Shown piece after piece: positions 9,956-19,021 of a stretch of DNA of 64,000 nt. Origin of the DNA: Enteroscipio rubneri (GTDB lineage Bacteria; Actinomycetota; Coriobacteriia; Coriobacteriales; Eggerthellaceae). A program made the translations under genes and the position numbers. Numbering within the stretch: position 1 is the stretch's first letter; each line of letters begins with the position of its first letter. The notes under the pieces are model-generated. The model was not told the DNA's origin. It did no database searches and saw only the letters and a program-made list of their open reading frames with translations. The DNA lies in the NCBI RefSeq assembly GCF_002899715.1, contig NZ_PPEK01000015.1, forward strand, positions 1 to 64,000, given 5' to 3'.

Positions 9956-10976
9956 GCTGAAGGATGCATTAGCTTCGAACCGTCCGTATTATATCGCCGA
10001 GATGAGCGCCAACCATGGAAACGATCTTGCGATTGCGCTGCGCATCGTAGATGCCGCAGCGGAGGCTGGCGCAGACTGCTTGAAAGTGCAAACATATACG
10101 GCGGACACATTAACGCTTGATTGCGATAACGAGTATTTCACCATTAAAGGGGGGCTGTGGGACGGTAGACGTCTGTACGATCTCTACTCCGACGCATCCT
10201 TTCCTTGGGAGTGGCATGAGCCGGTAAAAGCCCGGTGTGAGGAATGGGGTTTGGACTTTCTGTCCACGCCGTTCGATGCTGGAGCTGTCGACTTCTTGTG
10301 TGAATTGGGTGTAGACGCGTTCAAGATCGCCTCCTTCGAGTTGGTGGACATTCCGTTATTGGAATATGCTGCTTCCAAGGGCAAGACGATGATCGTTTCA
10401 ACCGGTATGGCTTCTGTTGAGGACATAGAAGAGGCGGTGGCTGCGATTCGGGGCGCAGGCAATCAGGATATATGCCTCTTACGCTGTTGCAGCGAATACC
10501 CCGCCGATCCCGCCGATATGAATTTGGCCAGCATACCCGATATGGCCAATCGGTTTGGTTGTCATGTGGGATTCTCCGACCACTCAATGGGGCACCTTGC
10601 TGATGTCGCTGCGGCGGTTTTGGGTGCTCGCATCATTGAAAAGCACTTCTGTTTAGGGCGGGATATAGAGACGGCGGATTCCGAGTTCTCGATGACGCCT
10701 TCCGAGTATCGTGCCATGGTGGATGCGGTGAATGCTGCGGTCGATGCTGTCGGGGGGCCTTGCTACACCCCCTCCGAAAAAGAAGCGACGAGTCTTGTTT
10801 TTAGGCGTTCGATTTTCGCGGCCGCCGATATTGCCAAGGGGGAACCATTTTCCGAGAGAAATATCCGTGTGGTTCGTCCCAGCTATGGCGCAAAACCCAA
10901 ATACTACCATCAGATGATCGGAAGGCCTTCAGATCGTACCTATGCCTTCGGTGATCCGATTGTGTGGGGTGAATGA
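9948..10976 (+). CDS. pseI: Pseudaminic acid synthase, PseI
   Basis: A 342-residue NeuB-family enzyme. It has an N-terminal TIM barrel (YIAEMSANHGND near the start, then VGFSDHSMGH) and a C-terminal SAF/antifreeze-like domain from about residue 280 (RRSIFAAADIAKGE). It condenses 2,4-diacetamido-2,4,6-trideoxy-L-altrose with phosphoenolpyruvate. The start overlaps the end of pseF by eight bases. NeuB, LegI and PseI are hard to tell apart by motif alone; the surrounding pseB, pseC, pseH and pseG make Pse the best reading. Confidence 0.92.
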   Translation: MSRLKDALASNRPYYIAEMSANHGNDLAIALRIVDAAAEAGADCLKVQTYTADTLTLDCDNEYFTIKGGLWDGRRLYDLYSDASFPWEWHEPVKARCEEWGLDFLSTPFDAGAVDFLCELGVDAFKIASFELVDIPLLEYAASKGKTMIVSTGMASVEDIEEAVAAIRGAGNQDICLLRCCSEYPADPADMNLASIPDMANRFGCHVGFSDHSMGHLADVAAAVLGARIIEKHFCLGRDIETADSEFSMTPSEYRAMVDAVNAAVDAVGGPCYTPSEKEATSLVFRRSIFAAADIAKGEPFSERNIRVVRPSYGAKPKYYHQMIGRPSDRTYAFGDPIVWGE

Positions 10977-10980
10977 AGCT

Positions 10981-11481
10981 ATGGTGGACAAAAACTTCGC
11001 GTTCCGATCAGAGCGGCTTTCCTATCGGGGTATAACAAAAGAAGATGCCGAGATCATCGTCGGCTGGCGTAGTGATCCTGATAATTACAAAACCTTTTTT
11101 AATCGGCGCCCGATTACGCTGGAAGAGCATTTGGCGTGGTTTACGAACTACCTTGACGATATGACTCGCTACGACTTCATGGTCATAGATGAAACGGGCG
11201 CGCCCATCGGAACCGTCGGTTTGTCCGGGATATCGACTGATGCATGCGAGATCAGCTATATGATCGGAGCAAAGACGGCTCGTGGCAAGGGGTATGCGAA
11301 AGAGGCGGTGCGAGCCGCTACGCAACTTGCGTTTTCGGAGTTCGGTGTGAGGTATGTGGATGCGCGCATTCTTCCAGGAAATCACGCATCAGAAAAAGTG
11401 GTTGAGGGATGCGGTTACGCAGAAGTTGAACATGTGTTTCGCATTGAGCGAGCGGATGACGCGGGTGGTGGATGCTTTTGA
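10981..11481 (+). CDS. pseH: GNAT N-acetyltransferase, PseH
   Basis: A 166-residue GNAT-fold protein that acetylates the C4 amine of the PseC product using acetyl-CoA. ITKEDAEIIVGWRSDP near the start and the acetyl-CoA-binding GAKTARGKGYAKEA near the middle are typical, as is the later LPGNHASEKVVEGCGY. I choose ATG 10981, four bases after the pseI stop; an upstream in-frame ATG at 10942 would add 13 residues inside pseI. The end overlaps the pseG start. It supplies the only acetyltransferase step the pathway needs. Confidence 0.9.
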   Translation: MVDKNFAFRSERLSYRGITKEDAEIIVGWRSDPDNYKTFFNRRPITLEEHLAWFTNYLDDMTRYDFMVIDETGAPIGTVGLSGISTDACEISYMIGAKTARGKGYAKEAVRAATQLAFSEFGVRYVDARILPGNHASEKVVEGCGYAEVEHVFRIERADDAGGGCF

Positions 11482-12533
11482 TGGACGGATCGCTTGTCAT
11501 TCGAACTGACGCTAATCCTTCCATAGGCTCGGGACATGTCGTTCGCTGCGTGTCTATCGCGCGTGAGGCGCGTTTGCGAGGCCTGCAAGTACTCTTTGCG
11601 GTTTCCGATAAAAAGTCTCAGGAGGTTGTGGAGGGTCGAGGAGAAACGGCCGTGATTGTGGGTGGTGACCCACGTTCTTTCAATGAGCGCGATGCTCATA
11701 CCGTTGCTGATTTTGCGCAACGCGTGCAAGCTGTCTCCGTTTTGGTTGATTCCTATGCCGTATCACATTCTTTCATGGATAGACTCCATCGGCGCTGCCA
11801 CGATTCTGGAAGTCAGCTCGTGTATATTGATGATGTATACACGTTTTCCGAGGGCTTCGTACCCGATCCGATCCCTTGGAGCCTCGATGTGGTGATCAAC
11901 TACGGCTTCATCTTTTCTGAAGACCAGTACCGAAACTTGTACGGCCCAAATGTCCGATTGTGCATCGGGCCGCGATACGCACCGGTGCGAAAAGAGTTTC
12001 ATAATGCAGGGTATATCGTCAGAAACGATGTCGGGCGTATTCTGATCACGAGTGGGTCAACCAATCCGAATCGAACGCTTGAACGTATGGTGGAAGGTTG
12101 TCGGCTCGCGTCGGTCGACGCTGCCCTGGATGTGATCGTCGGAGGGCAGGCGGACTTCGACGATCATGTACTAGATGGATTGGACGCCACAATTCATCGC
12201 GGGGTTTCTAACCTCGCTCCGATTATGAAGCGGGCCGATATAGCCATATCTGCTGCGGGATCGACTTTGTATGAACTCGCATGTGTTGGCGTTCCGACCA
12301 TCGCCGTTCCGATCGCCGAGAACCAGATGGGAAATATCCGAGGTTTTGACTCCTTGGGGCTTGGTCTCGGCGTAGCCGAACTCAATTGGGCTTCGGCTGC
12401 TGTCGCCAGCGACCTTGATACGTTGGTTCGAGATTCGCGAATGCTCCGATATTTATCGAAGAGAATGACTTCATGTATTGATGGCGCTGGCGCAAGACGG
12501 ATGCTGAATGAATTCGGTTTCCTTATGCATTGA
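11481..12533 (+). CDS. pseG: UDP-sugar hydrolase, PseG
   Basis: A 350-residue GT-B-like hydrolase that removes UDP from UDP-2,4-diacetamido-2,4,6-trideoxy-beta-L-altrose to give the PseI substrate. The N-terminal RTDANPSIGSGHVVRC is the family signature with the catalytic His in GSGH; the C-terminal half carries ISAAGSTLYELACVGVP, the nucleotide-binding region. ATG 11481 overlaps the pseH stop (TGATG) and gives a family-like N terminus; ATG 11472 three codons upstream is an alternative. It completes the six-enzyme CMP-pseudaminate route. Confidence 0.92.
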   Translation: MDGSLVIRTDANPSIGSGHVVRCVSIAREARLRGLQVLFAVSDKKSQEVVEGRGETAVIVGGDPRSFNERDAHTVADFAQRVQAVSVLVDSYAVSHSFMDRLHRRCHDSGSQLVYIDDVYTFSEGFVPDPIPWSLDVVINYGFIFSEDQYRNLYGPNVRLCIGPRYAPVRKEFHNAGYIVRNDVGRILITSGSTNPNRTLERMVEGCRLASVDAALDVIVGGQADFDDHVLDGLDATIHRGVSNLAPIMKRADIAISAAGSTLYELACVGVPTIAVPIAENQMGNIRGFDSLGLGLGVAELNWASAAVASDLDTLVRDSRMLRYLSKRMTSCIDGAGARRMLNEFGFLMH

Positions 12534-12544
12534 ATGCACGCTTT

Positions 12545-13672
12545 TTATTCGTCCATGAACTTAGAGATGGCCAACACGGCATCATCGATTGACACGGGAA
12601 CCGCGATGCGATTGGCGTCGATGCCGTATCCCTGTGCTGCGATGCTTGCAATCTGATCGTAGGCTTCGTAACTGCGATTCCCTTGTTCAAAAGCAAGTTT
12701 GTACAAAAAGATAAGAAAAGGCTTCTTGCCAGATTCTATAAAAGGCGCAAGCTGAGCCGAAGACCCTAAGCTTATTAGAATGGAGTCATCGAAGCACGGT
12801 GTCTGGCACAGTAACTCCCACGATCCCTCGGAAAAGTCTATGCAGCTTTCACCGAAAGCCGTTGCAAGAGTAGATCTTGGATGCGCTCGCACATAGCAAG
12901 GGCTGTCAAATATTTGAGCTGCTTGAACCATTTGATCAATGAGCTGCGACCCTTCGTTCTCCTGTTTTGTTCGGGGGACATCAAGGATGATGGTCTTTTT
13001 TTCATTGCGGAGCAGCTTTTCGTTTTGGGGTGCGAGGCAAGCCAAGGGTTCGAGAACATGCGGGGCCACTTCTATTGCCTCGCAAGGGATATTCGGACTA
13101 TATTGCAGTAGTTCGGGTTTTTTGGCATATAGCCTGCATGGATTGTAAAGCATTTTTTTTGCATGCAGTTTTGTGAGTGTGGACTGTATGGCTCGTACAT
13201 AGGGGAAGCCGCAGAGGGATGTGTCGGGAGGTTTGTCAAAGTAGAAGGGCTGAAGAAAAACATTACCATTGTAAATACCCGTCCCGTCCTCGAATAGTAC
13301 CGTTTTAACGTCAGGATTTATTTTCCGTAAAGTTTGAAGAACATCAAGGGCTGCTGGGGTAGGGCAGGCAAAGGCAAAATAATCGTAATGGATGTTTTTG
13401 AGGTGCGATAAATTAAGGCGGCTTCCGCCTAAGCATGCGTAAAGTTGCCACAAAAAGCGTTGTTTGAAGTTCGCACAATAGTGTTCTGTGCAGAGGTATA
13501 CAAAACGAAAGCGGTTGGTTTGACGATACACCTCGCCTAATTCTGCGGCACCGCTGAATTGGCTGTAAATTATGACATCAGAAGCGTCGTCCTTGTTCGC
13601 TTTGCTCGAAGCTAAGAGATACGAGTTGTAGAGCTGGAGAGGAGTATCTGCGAAATAAAGCCAGTTTGTCAT
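12545..13672 (-). CDS. GT52-like sialyltransferase-type protein, candidate pseudaminyl transferase
   Basis: A 375-residue soluble protein. It starts LYFADTPLQLYNSYLL, as do GT52/polysialyltransferase-like enzymes. It keeps the three bacterial sialyltransferase motifs in order: the D/E-D-G motif as FEDGTG (128-130), the HP motif as AHPRS (264-265) and the paired Ser motif as SLGSSAQ (304-305). Known members use CMP-activated nonulosonic acids. It lies tail to tail with the CMP-pseudaminate operon, so transfer of pseudaminic acid to the surface glycan is the natural inference. Acceptor and linkage are unknown. It is AT-richer than the core genes and has no membrane segment. Confidence 0.72.
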   Translation of the reverse strand: MTNWLYFADTPLQLYNSYLLASSKANKDDASDVIIYSQFSGAAELGEVYRQTNRFRFVYLCTEHYCANFKQRFLWQLYACLGGSRLNLSHLKNIHYDYFAFACPTPAALDVLQTLRKINPDVKTVLFEDGTGIYNGNVFLQPFYFDKPPDTSLCGFPYVRAIQSTLTKLHAKKMLYNPCRLYAKKPELLQYSPNIPCEAIEVAPHVLEPLACLAPQNEKLLRNEKKTIILDVPRTKQENEGSQLIDQMVQAAQIFDSPCYVRAHPRSTLATAFGESCIDFSEGSWELLCQTPCFDDSILISLGSSAQLAPFIESGKKPFLIFLYKLAFEQGNRSYEAYDQIASIAAQGYGIDANRIAVPVSIDDAVLAISKFMDE

Positions 13673-13837
13673 GTTTGCTCAATTCAAGTACTTCTCGTAT
13701 TGCTGCAACGAGATATGGTAAAACATACTCCGTGATTATAGCAATGAAAGACAAACTATCGCATTTATATTCGAAGTCGGTGCTGACGCTGGTATTCCGA
13801 ATGCGCTGCCGGCGTCAACGTATATATTTTCGAAAGA

Positions 13838-14863
13838 ATGTCTAATATGCGCGCTCCTCTATTATCCATAATCATCCCTGTATATAACGCCGACCGTTTC
13901 ATCGGCAAATGTCTTGATAGTTTGATATGCCAATTCGATGCTGCAGAAGTTGAGATCGTCTGTGTTAATGATGGCTCGGAAGACCGGTCGGGAGTGATCC
14001 TTGCAACCTATGTCGGCCAATATGCTTCTTTGATTGTGGAAACGCAGGAAAATCAAGGTGTGAGCGCGGCTCGAAACGCCGGCATCCGGCGTGCGAGTGG
14101 TCATTATGTTATGTTTGTAGATGGGGATGACTGGCTATGCGCGGATGCGGCTGAGAACCTCCTGCCCATTTTAAGATCCCTGCAGTATGATTGTGTATTC
14201 TTCGGGCTGCGTGAATCCGGGGCTCCAGGCGACGAGCCTTGTGCGGAATCCCGTTCGATTGAAGGCGTTAAGGGCGGTCCTGATGATGTTGCGGCTGCGA
14301 TTCTGGGATTTCAAAGTCCGTTCCAAGGCTATGCGCCCGGAAAGGTGATCCGTAGAAGCATTCTGCTAGCTGGCCCTTCGATTATGTTCGATGAACGGGT
14401 CTCCATTCTGGAAGATGAATGGTTTTGGATAAATGCAAGCTGCCGATGCGAGAGAGCTTTCATTCTGAACGAATCTTTTTATGTTTATCGTCGACGACAG
14501 GGAAGCCTGTCGTCGGGGCTCAACGAAGACCGTAGTCGACAAGAGTTATGTATGCGCAGACGGGTGCACAAGTATGTTCGGATCCATTATCCACGTCAAG
14601 AAAGACTGGCTCGGGGGAGAGCGGCGCAATGCGTTGCCGGTCTCGTCCGCTATTATTATGTTCATGAAGACAATGCGTCGCTCAGAAGCATCAGATCTGC
14701 TTGGAAAGCTTATCCCGGGTCAACCCTTCTTCTTTTGCCCGGAGTGCCGGTAGGGAGGAAGGTGAGTGTCTTACTGTGTGATGCGGCCATGGCATTGCAT
14801 GTTTCGCCGATCCTTTTGAAGCCGCTCAGATCCTTGCTTTCAGAGGGCATGCCTGAACAGTGA
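13838..14863 (+). CDS. Glycosyltransferase family 2 protein
   Basis: A 341-residue GT-A enzyme. LLSIIIPVYNADRFIGKCLDSL leads, CVNDGSEDRS is the nucleotide site, NQGVSAARNAGI the sugar-binding loop and FVDGDDWL the DxD region. The C-terminal third is basic and helical, as in many GT2 enzymes that work at the membrane. It diverges from the GT52-like gene across 165 bases and converges on the next GT2 gene. It probably transfers one residue of the repeat unit; sugar unknown. ATG 13838 is chosen, with ATG 13847 possible. Confidence 0.85.
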   Translation: MSNMRAPLLSIIIPVYNADRFIGKCLDSLICQFDAAEVEIVCVNDGSEDRSGVILATYVGQYASLIVETQENQGVSAARNAGIRRASGHYVMFVDGDDWLCADAAENLLPILRSLQYDCVFFGLRESGAPGDEPCAESRSIEGVKGGPDDVAAAILGFQSPFQGYAPGKVIRRSILLAGPSIMFDERVSILEDEWFWINASCRCERAFILNESFYVYRRRQGSLSSGLNEDRSRQELCMRRRVHKYVRIHYPRQERLARGRAAQCVAGLVRYYYVHEDNASLRSIRSAWKAYPGSTLLLLPGVPVGRKVSVLLCDAAMALHVSPILLKPLRSLLSEGMPEQ

Positions 14864-14903
14864 GCAATAAGGGCGTTCGGGCCTCCGAGGCTTGATTAAA
14901 CGT

Positions 14904-15923
14904 CTAAAGCATGTACTTAACGAAAGGTATCCACTTAAACATTGATATAAGCTTGCAAATTGCTGGAGTATAACCGTTATACGCGCACAGGATTTTGAGC
15001 TTTTGTGCTAAAGGAATATCAAATGAGTGAAAGTTCGGTTTATGCGTGGCGCGCAAATTGGAGATGATCGTCATAAGCTCATGCTCGGTGTCCTTGTCGC
15101 CCCTCTCCGACCAAATGATCTGCTTCTCCATTGAAAAAAGCATTCCGAGCACAAAGTTATCGACTGAGATGCTCGGATCGACCTTTTGAATATAGGAGCA
15201 GATATCGACGACGTCAAGATAGATGTCGTGTGCTTTCTTCAACGAGTATGAACTGGTGAGCGATTCGTTTTCCCTCACGTAATCATATAGGGTTTCACGA
15301 ACAAGGGCGACGGTGTCTGCATAAAGAAAGATGCCGACGCTTGTCGGGGTATCTTCGGCGTAGCGAAATTGTTCAGGGAACCAGACTCCGTGGTCGAAGA
15401 AAAGGGATTTTCGAACAAGCTTGAAGCAAACGCTGTTGAAGAGAATGGGCACAATATAGTTGATTTGAAGCGTAAGCGCTTCTTTACCATTTATGGTTTC
15501 GGCCTTTCCCGGTATTGTGTAAATGCCGAGGGATTTAATTCTTTCTCCATCGGAATACAGGACATTATCAGCTTGGCATATCGCTACATCTGCTTCATGG
15601 GCTTCCACGGCACGCAGCATTTTTTCAAGCATAGTTGAGTCAATGAGGTCATCGCTATCAACACATGCTATGTAAGTACCGCGTGCTGCTCGGATCCCTG
15701 CATTCCTCGCAGCACCCAGCCCTTGGTTTTCCTGAGTGACCACAACGATCTCGGGGTGAGTAGCCGCATAGGAAGCTATGACCGCGTGCGACTCGTCCGT
15801 ACTACCATCGTTGACGATGATAATTTCGAAATCCGTGAACGTTTGTCCAAGGATGCTATCCAGGCAACGGGGCAGTGTGGAGGCTGTGTTATAGACGGGA
15901 ACCACGACGCTTATCTTTACCAT
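14904..15923 (-). CDS. Glycosyltransferase family 2 protein
   Basis: A 339-residue GT-A enzyme with ISVVVPVYNTASTLPRCLDS, IIVNDGSTDES, NQGLGAARNAGI and the metal site CVDSDDLID. It ends with a hydrophobic and basic stretch likely to touch the membrane. It reads from the minus strand as a single gene, converging on its neighbour and diverging from the GT gene at 16160. The start is the ATG just before the first beta strand. The two flanking GT2 enzymes share this layout; I cannot tell their sugars apart. Confidence 0.85.
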   Translation of the reverse strand: MVKISVVVPVYNTASTLPRCLDSILGQTFTDFEIIIVNDGSTDESHAVIASYAATHPEIVVVTQENQGLGAARNAGIRAARGTYIACVDSDDLIDSTMLEKMLRAVEAHEADVAICQADNVLYSDGERIKSLGIYTIPGKAETINGKEALTLQINYIVPILFNSVCFKLVRKSLFFDHGVWFPEQFRYAEDTPTSVGIFLYADTVALVRETLYDYVRENESLTSSYSLKKAHDIYLDVVDICSYIQKVDPSISVDNFVLGMLFSMEKQIIWSERGDKDTEHELMTIISNLRATHKPNFHSFDIPLAQKLKILCAYNGYTPAICKLISMFKWIPFVKYML

Positions 15924-16159
15924 GCGAGCGCTCCATGTAAAACTGTTGTTTGTCTGTCGAGGTTAATTGCAGTTGCTTTCAATTAAATAGGCTTTGCTTT
16001 TTCATTTATCATTATAGTATAGGAGAAGATGCGGATTGTTATGGCGGATCCTGTGGCATGACTGAAACTCCAGGAGTATGCTCGGCTCAAATGCGAAGGC
16101 ATTGACGCATAGATACTTCAAAGCTCGTGCCGCTTTGGCTTTCAACTTAAGGTGTTGGC

Positions 16160-16948
16160 ATGTATACCCCTCAAGACCATACGTTTGTGGTGTGCGCTTA
16201 TCAAGAAAGCGAATATCTAGAAACATGCGTAAACTCACTCACGAGGCAGTCGATTGCAACGAATATACGGTTCGCCACCTCGACACCTAACGCGCTTATC
16301 GAAAAGCAGGCGGCGCGATGCGGCGTTCCTGTTACGGTGAACAAGGGAGAGGCCGGTATCGCCGGTGATTGGAACTTCGCCATTTCGTGTGCGGAGACTC
16401 CTCTGGTTACTATAGCCCACCAAGATGATGTGTACTGCGAATGCTATGCTGAGCGAATGATGGAAAGGGTGAACGAAGCGGTTCGCCCATTAATATATTT
16501 TTCAGATTATGGTGAGTTGCGAGACGGCGTCGAAGTCGATTCTTCTGAGCTTTCGGGGATGAAGCGTCTATTACTGAATCCATGCAAAATTCGGGCGTTG
16601 CAGAGTTCCCCCTTCATCAAACGCCGTGTCTTGTCGTTGGGTAATCCAATATGCTGTCCAGCGGTAACGTACGTGCTCGACAACTTGGAACAGCCTTTGT
16701 TCCGCTCGGGGTTTAAAAGCAATTTGGACTGGGATGCATGGTACCGTTTCTCCCAGCGTGACGGTTCGTTTGTGTTCGACGATTGGGTTGGAATGTATCA
16801 CAGGGTCCACGAGGGATCGGAGACGTCGGCTTGCATAATGGATGATGTAAGGACAAAGGAGGATCTGGCGATGTTGAAGAGATTCTGGCCGGCGCCTTTC
16901 GCCCGCATGATCAACCGTGCGTATTCCGGTGCCCAGCGATATAATTAA
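16160..16948 (+). CDS. Short GT-A (family 2) glycosyltransferase
   Basis: A 262-residue protein resembling compact GT2 enzymes. It opens HTFVVCAYQESEYLETCVNSL. The donor site is altered: instead of the usual DGS motif it reads ATSTPNALIE, and the metal site looks like IAHQDDVYCEC. The C-terminal half (FKSNLDWDAWYRFSQ, YHRVHEGSETS) resembles rhamnosyl- or related transferases. An AAGG-like Shine-Dalgarno precedes ATG 16160. A 236-base divergent gap upstream probably holds promoters for both directions, but I see no clear sigma-70 pair. Confidence 0.75.
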   Translation: MYTPQDHTFVVCAYQESEYLETCVNSLTRQSIATNIRFATSTPNALIEKQAARCGVPVTVNKGEAGIAGDWNFAISCAETPLVTIAHQDDVYCECYAERMMERVNEAVRPLIYFSDYGELRDGVEVDSSELSGMKRLLLNPCKIRALQSSPFIKRRVLSLGNPICCPAVTYVLDNLEQPLFRSGFKSNLDWDAWYRFSQRDGSFVFDDWVGMYHRVHEGSETSACIMDDVRTKEDLAMLKRFWPAPFARMINRAYSGAQRYN

Positions 16949-16979
16949 CGGAAGTGCTTCATGAGCGAAAGAGATAAGT

Positions 16980-17684
16980 TTGCTGAAAACCCTACTGATC
17001 ATACCTGCGTATAATGAAGAAGAGTCGTTGAAAACGACTATCGATTCACTGCGAAAAACAGTCTCGCAAGTTGACCTGCTTATCGTGAACGATGGTTCTC
17101 GCGACGGCACCGTACGTGTGTGCCGCGAGAACAGATACCCTTTCCTTGATCTCTCGACGAATCTTGGACTGGCCGGAGCCTTCCAAGCGGGAATGAAGTA
17201 CGCATACCGCCATGGGTACGACTGCGCTATCCAATTCGATGCCGACGGGCAGCATCTGCCTGAATACATCGAGCCGTTGGCGAAGGCCGTGGAAACCTAC
17301 GACATCGTAATAGGATCGCGGTTCCTAGGTTCGAAGAAACCGATGAGCATGCGCATGGTGGGCAGCACGCTGATTCAACTCGCCATCAGGCTCACTACGG
17401 GCGAGAAGCTCACCGATCCCACGTCAGGAATGCGTGCGTTCAACGCGCGCATGATCGAACAGATGGCCCACGGACTGAATTTCGGGCCTGAACCCGATAC
17501 TGTTTCCTACCTGATTAAACGAGCCGATGCGAAAGTAGTCGAGGTGCCGGTGGAAATGGGAGAACGTGCGGCGGGGGAGAGCTACTTGAATCCGTGGTCA
17601 TCGGCCATGTACATGCTGCGCATGGCGATATCGATTCTATTTATCCAGTTCTTCCGCAAGCGCATCGGGGGTGGTGCGAAATGA
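16980..17684 (+). CDS. DPM1/DPG-synthase-like GT2 glycosyltransferase
   Basis: A 234-residue enzyme of the dolichyl-phosphate-mannose-synthase type. TLLIIPAYNEEESLKTTI, IVNDGSRDGT, then FDADGQHLPEY as metal site and VIGSRFLGSKKP. Family members load a sugar onto a polyprenyl phosphate, giving the donor for GT-C transferases acting outside the membrane. Its stop overlaps the DUF2304 gene (ATGA), and such pairs are common in actinobacterial glycan loci. The start is TTG 16980, right before the first beta strand; no in-frame ATG fits. It could feed the DUF6020 or DUF6541 proteins here. Confidence 0.85.
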   Translation: MLKTLLIIPAYNEEESLKTTIDSLRKTVSQVDLLIVNDGSRDGTVRVCRENRYPFLDLSTNLGLAGAFQAGMKYAYRHGYDCAIQFDADGQHLPEYIEPLAKAVETYDIVIGSRFLGSKKPMSMRMVGSTLIQLAIRLTTGEKLTDPTSGMRAFNARMIEQMAHGLNFGPEPDTVSYLIKRADAKVVEVPVEMGERAAGESYLNPWSSAMYMLRMAISILFIQFFRKRIGGGAK

Positions 17685-18079
17685 CGCTGGAGCTGAGGAT
17701 CACGCTGCTCGTCGTGTCGCTGCTCACTCTCGTGTTCATCACCCGCAAGGTGCGGGATGCGAAGGTGCGCCTCGAAGACTCCATCTTCTGGTTCTGCATT
17801 GCGGGCCTGCTGCTTCTGGTCAGTATCTTTCCCGGCATCTTTTTTTTCCTGTCCGATGTGGCCGGCACGTATTCGACGGTCAACTTCGTGTTCCTCTTTT
17901 TCATCTTCATTTTACTCATCCAGTGTTTCACGTTGAACATGCGTATATCGCAGGTGGATACGAAGCTCAAGGAGCTGACGCAGCAGTTAGCAATAGAGAA
18001 GTTCGAACGCTATCAGAACGATAGGGAACGCGCCGTGTCTGCAACCGGCACCGATGTGGACGATGCTGGAAAACCGTAA
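17681..18079 (+). CDS. DUF2304 small membrane protein
   Basis: A 132-residue protein with three hydrophobic segments (about residues 5-20, 33-58 and 65-85), then a charged C-terminal helix (RISQVDTKLKELTQQLAIEK) that may form a coiled coil. DUF2304 proteins usually sit directly after a DPM1-like GT2, as here, and are thought to anchor or assist it at the membrane; that role is inference. ATG 17681 overlaps the upstream stop and is preferred to the in-frame ATG 17594 inside the GT gene. The tail past residue 115 is polar and probably disordered. Confidence 0.85.
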   Translation: MTLELRITLLVVSLLTLVFITRKVRDAKVRLEDSIFWFCIAGLLLLVSIFPGIFFFLSDVAGTYSTVNFVFLFFIFILLIQCFTLNMRISQVDTKLKELTQQLAIEKFERYQNDRERAVSATGTDVDDAGKP

Positions 18080-18118
18080 GATGTTTCCGGTTCGGTCGGA
18101 CGATTTATCGGAGGTTTC

Positions 18119-19021
18119 ATGAAAGGCATCATACTAGCAGGCGGCTCGGGGACGCGCTTGTACCCGCTCACCACGGTGACCAGCAAGCAACTGCTTCCCG
18201 TGTACGACAAGCCGATGATCTACTACCCGCTATCGGTTCTCATGATGGCGAGCATCAAGGACATCCTCATAATTTCTACCCCGTGCGACCTCCCCAATTT
18301 CAAGCAGTTGCTTAAGGATGGCTCCGATTACGGCATCAGGCTGTCGTACGCCGAACAGCCGTCGCCGGATGGGCTTGCTCAGGCGTTCATTATCGGCGAA
18401 GAGTTTATCGACGGCGATTCCTGTGCGCTCGTGCTGGGTGATAACATCTTCTACGGCAATGGTCTTGAGCGCCACCTGTGTCAGGCGGTGGAGAATGCTG
18501 AGAGCACGGGCGGCGCCACGGTGTTCGGCTACCATGTGGATGATCCTGAGCGCTTCGGTGTGGTGGAGTTCGACGAAGATTTCAATGCTGTCTCGATTGA
18601 GGAGAAGCCTCAGCATCCCAAATCAAATTATGCCGTTACAGGGCTCTACTTCTACGATTCCCGTGTATGCGATTTCGCAAAGCAGGTTAAGCCTTCTGAA
18701 CGAGGTGAGCTTGAGATAACAACGCTCAACCAGATGTATCTGCAAGAAGGGTCGCTCAATGTCGTTACGCTTGGTCGAGGATATGCGTGGCTCGACACGG
18801 GCACCATGGAATCGCTCTTCGAGGCGAGCGAGTTCGTGCGCGCCGTCGAGCGTAGTCAGGGGCTGTCGGTTTCGGTTATTGAGGAAATTGCCTATCAGAA
18901 TGGCTGGATAGGTAAAAGTCGTCTTATTGAGGCGGCGCAAAAGTATGGGAAATCAGTCTATGGCCAGCACCTCTTGAAGGTCGCTGAGGGCAAGATCATT
19001 CCGGCCAAGGAGCGTGGCTAA
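18119..19021 (+). CDS. rmlA: Glucose-1-phosphate thymidylyltransferase
   Basis: A 300-residue nucleotidyltransferase that joins glucose-1-phosphate and dTTP to dTDP-glucose, first step to dTDP-L-rhamnose. [16 protein letters not shown] is the nucleotide-binding signature, [17 protein letters not shown] follows, and LGDNIFYG holds a metal-binding Asp. Full length for the RmlA group and 40 bases after the DUF2304 gene. A GGAGG-like Shine-Dalgarno sits just before ATG 18119. It heads rmlADBC, and the next gene starts the very next base after its stop. Confidence 0.95.
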   Translation: MKGIILAGGSGTRLYPLTTVTSKQLLPVYDKPMIYYPLSVLMMASIKDILIISTPCDLPNFKQLLKDGSDYGIRLSYAEQPSPDGLAQAFIIGEEFIDGDSCALVLGDNIFYGNGLERHLCQAVENAESTGGATVFGYHVDDPERFGVVEFDEDFNAVSIEEKPQHPKSNYAVTGLYFYDSRVCDFAKQVKPSERGELEITTLNQMYLQEGSLNVVTLGRGYAWLDTGTMESLFEASEFVRAVERSQGLSVSVIEEIAYQNGWIGKSRLIEAAQKYGKSVYGQHLLKVAEGKIIPAKERG

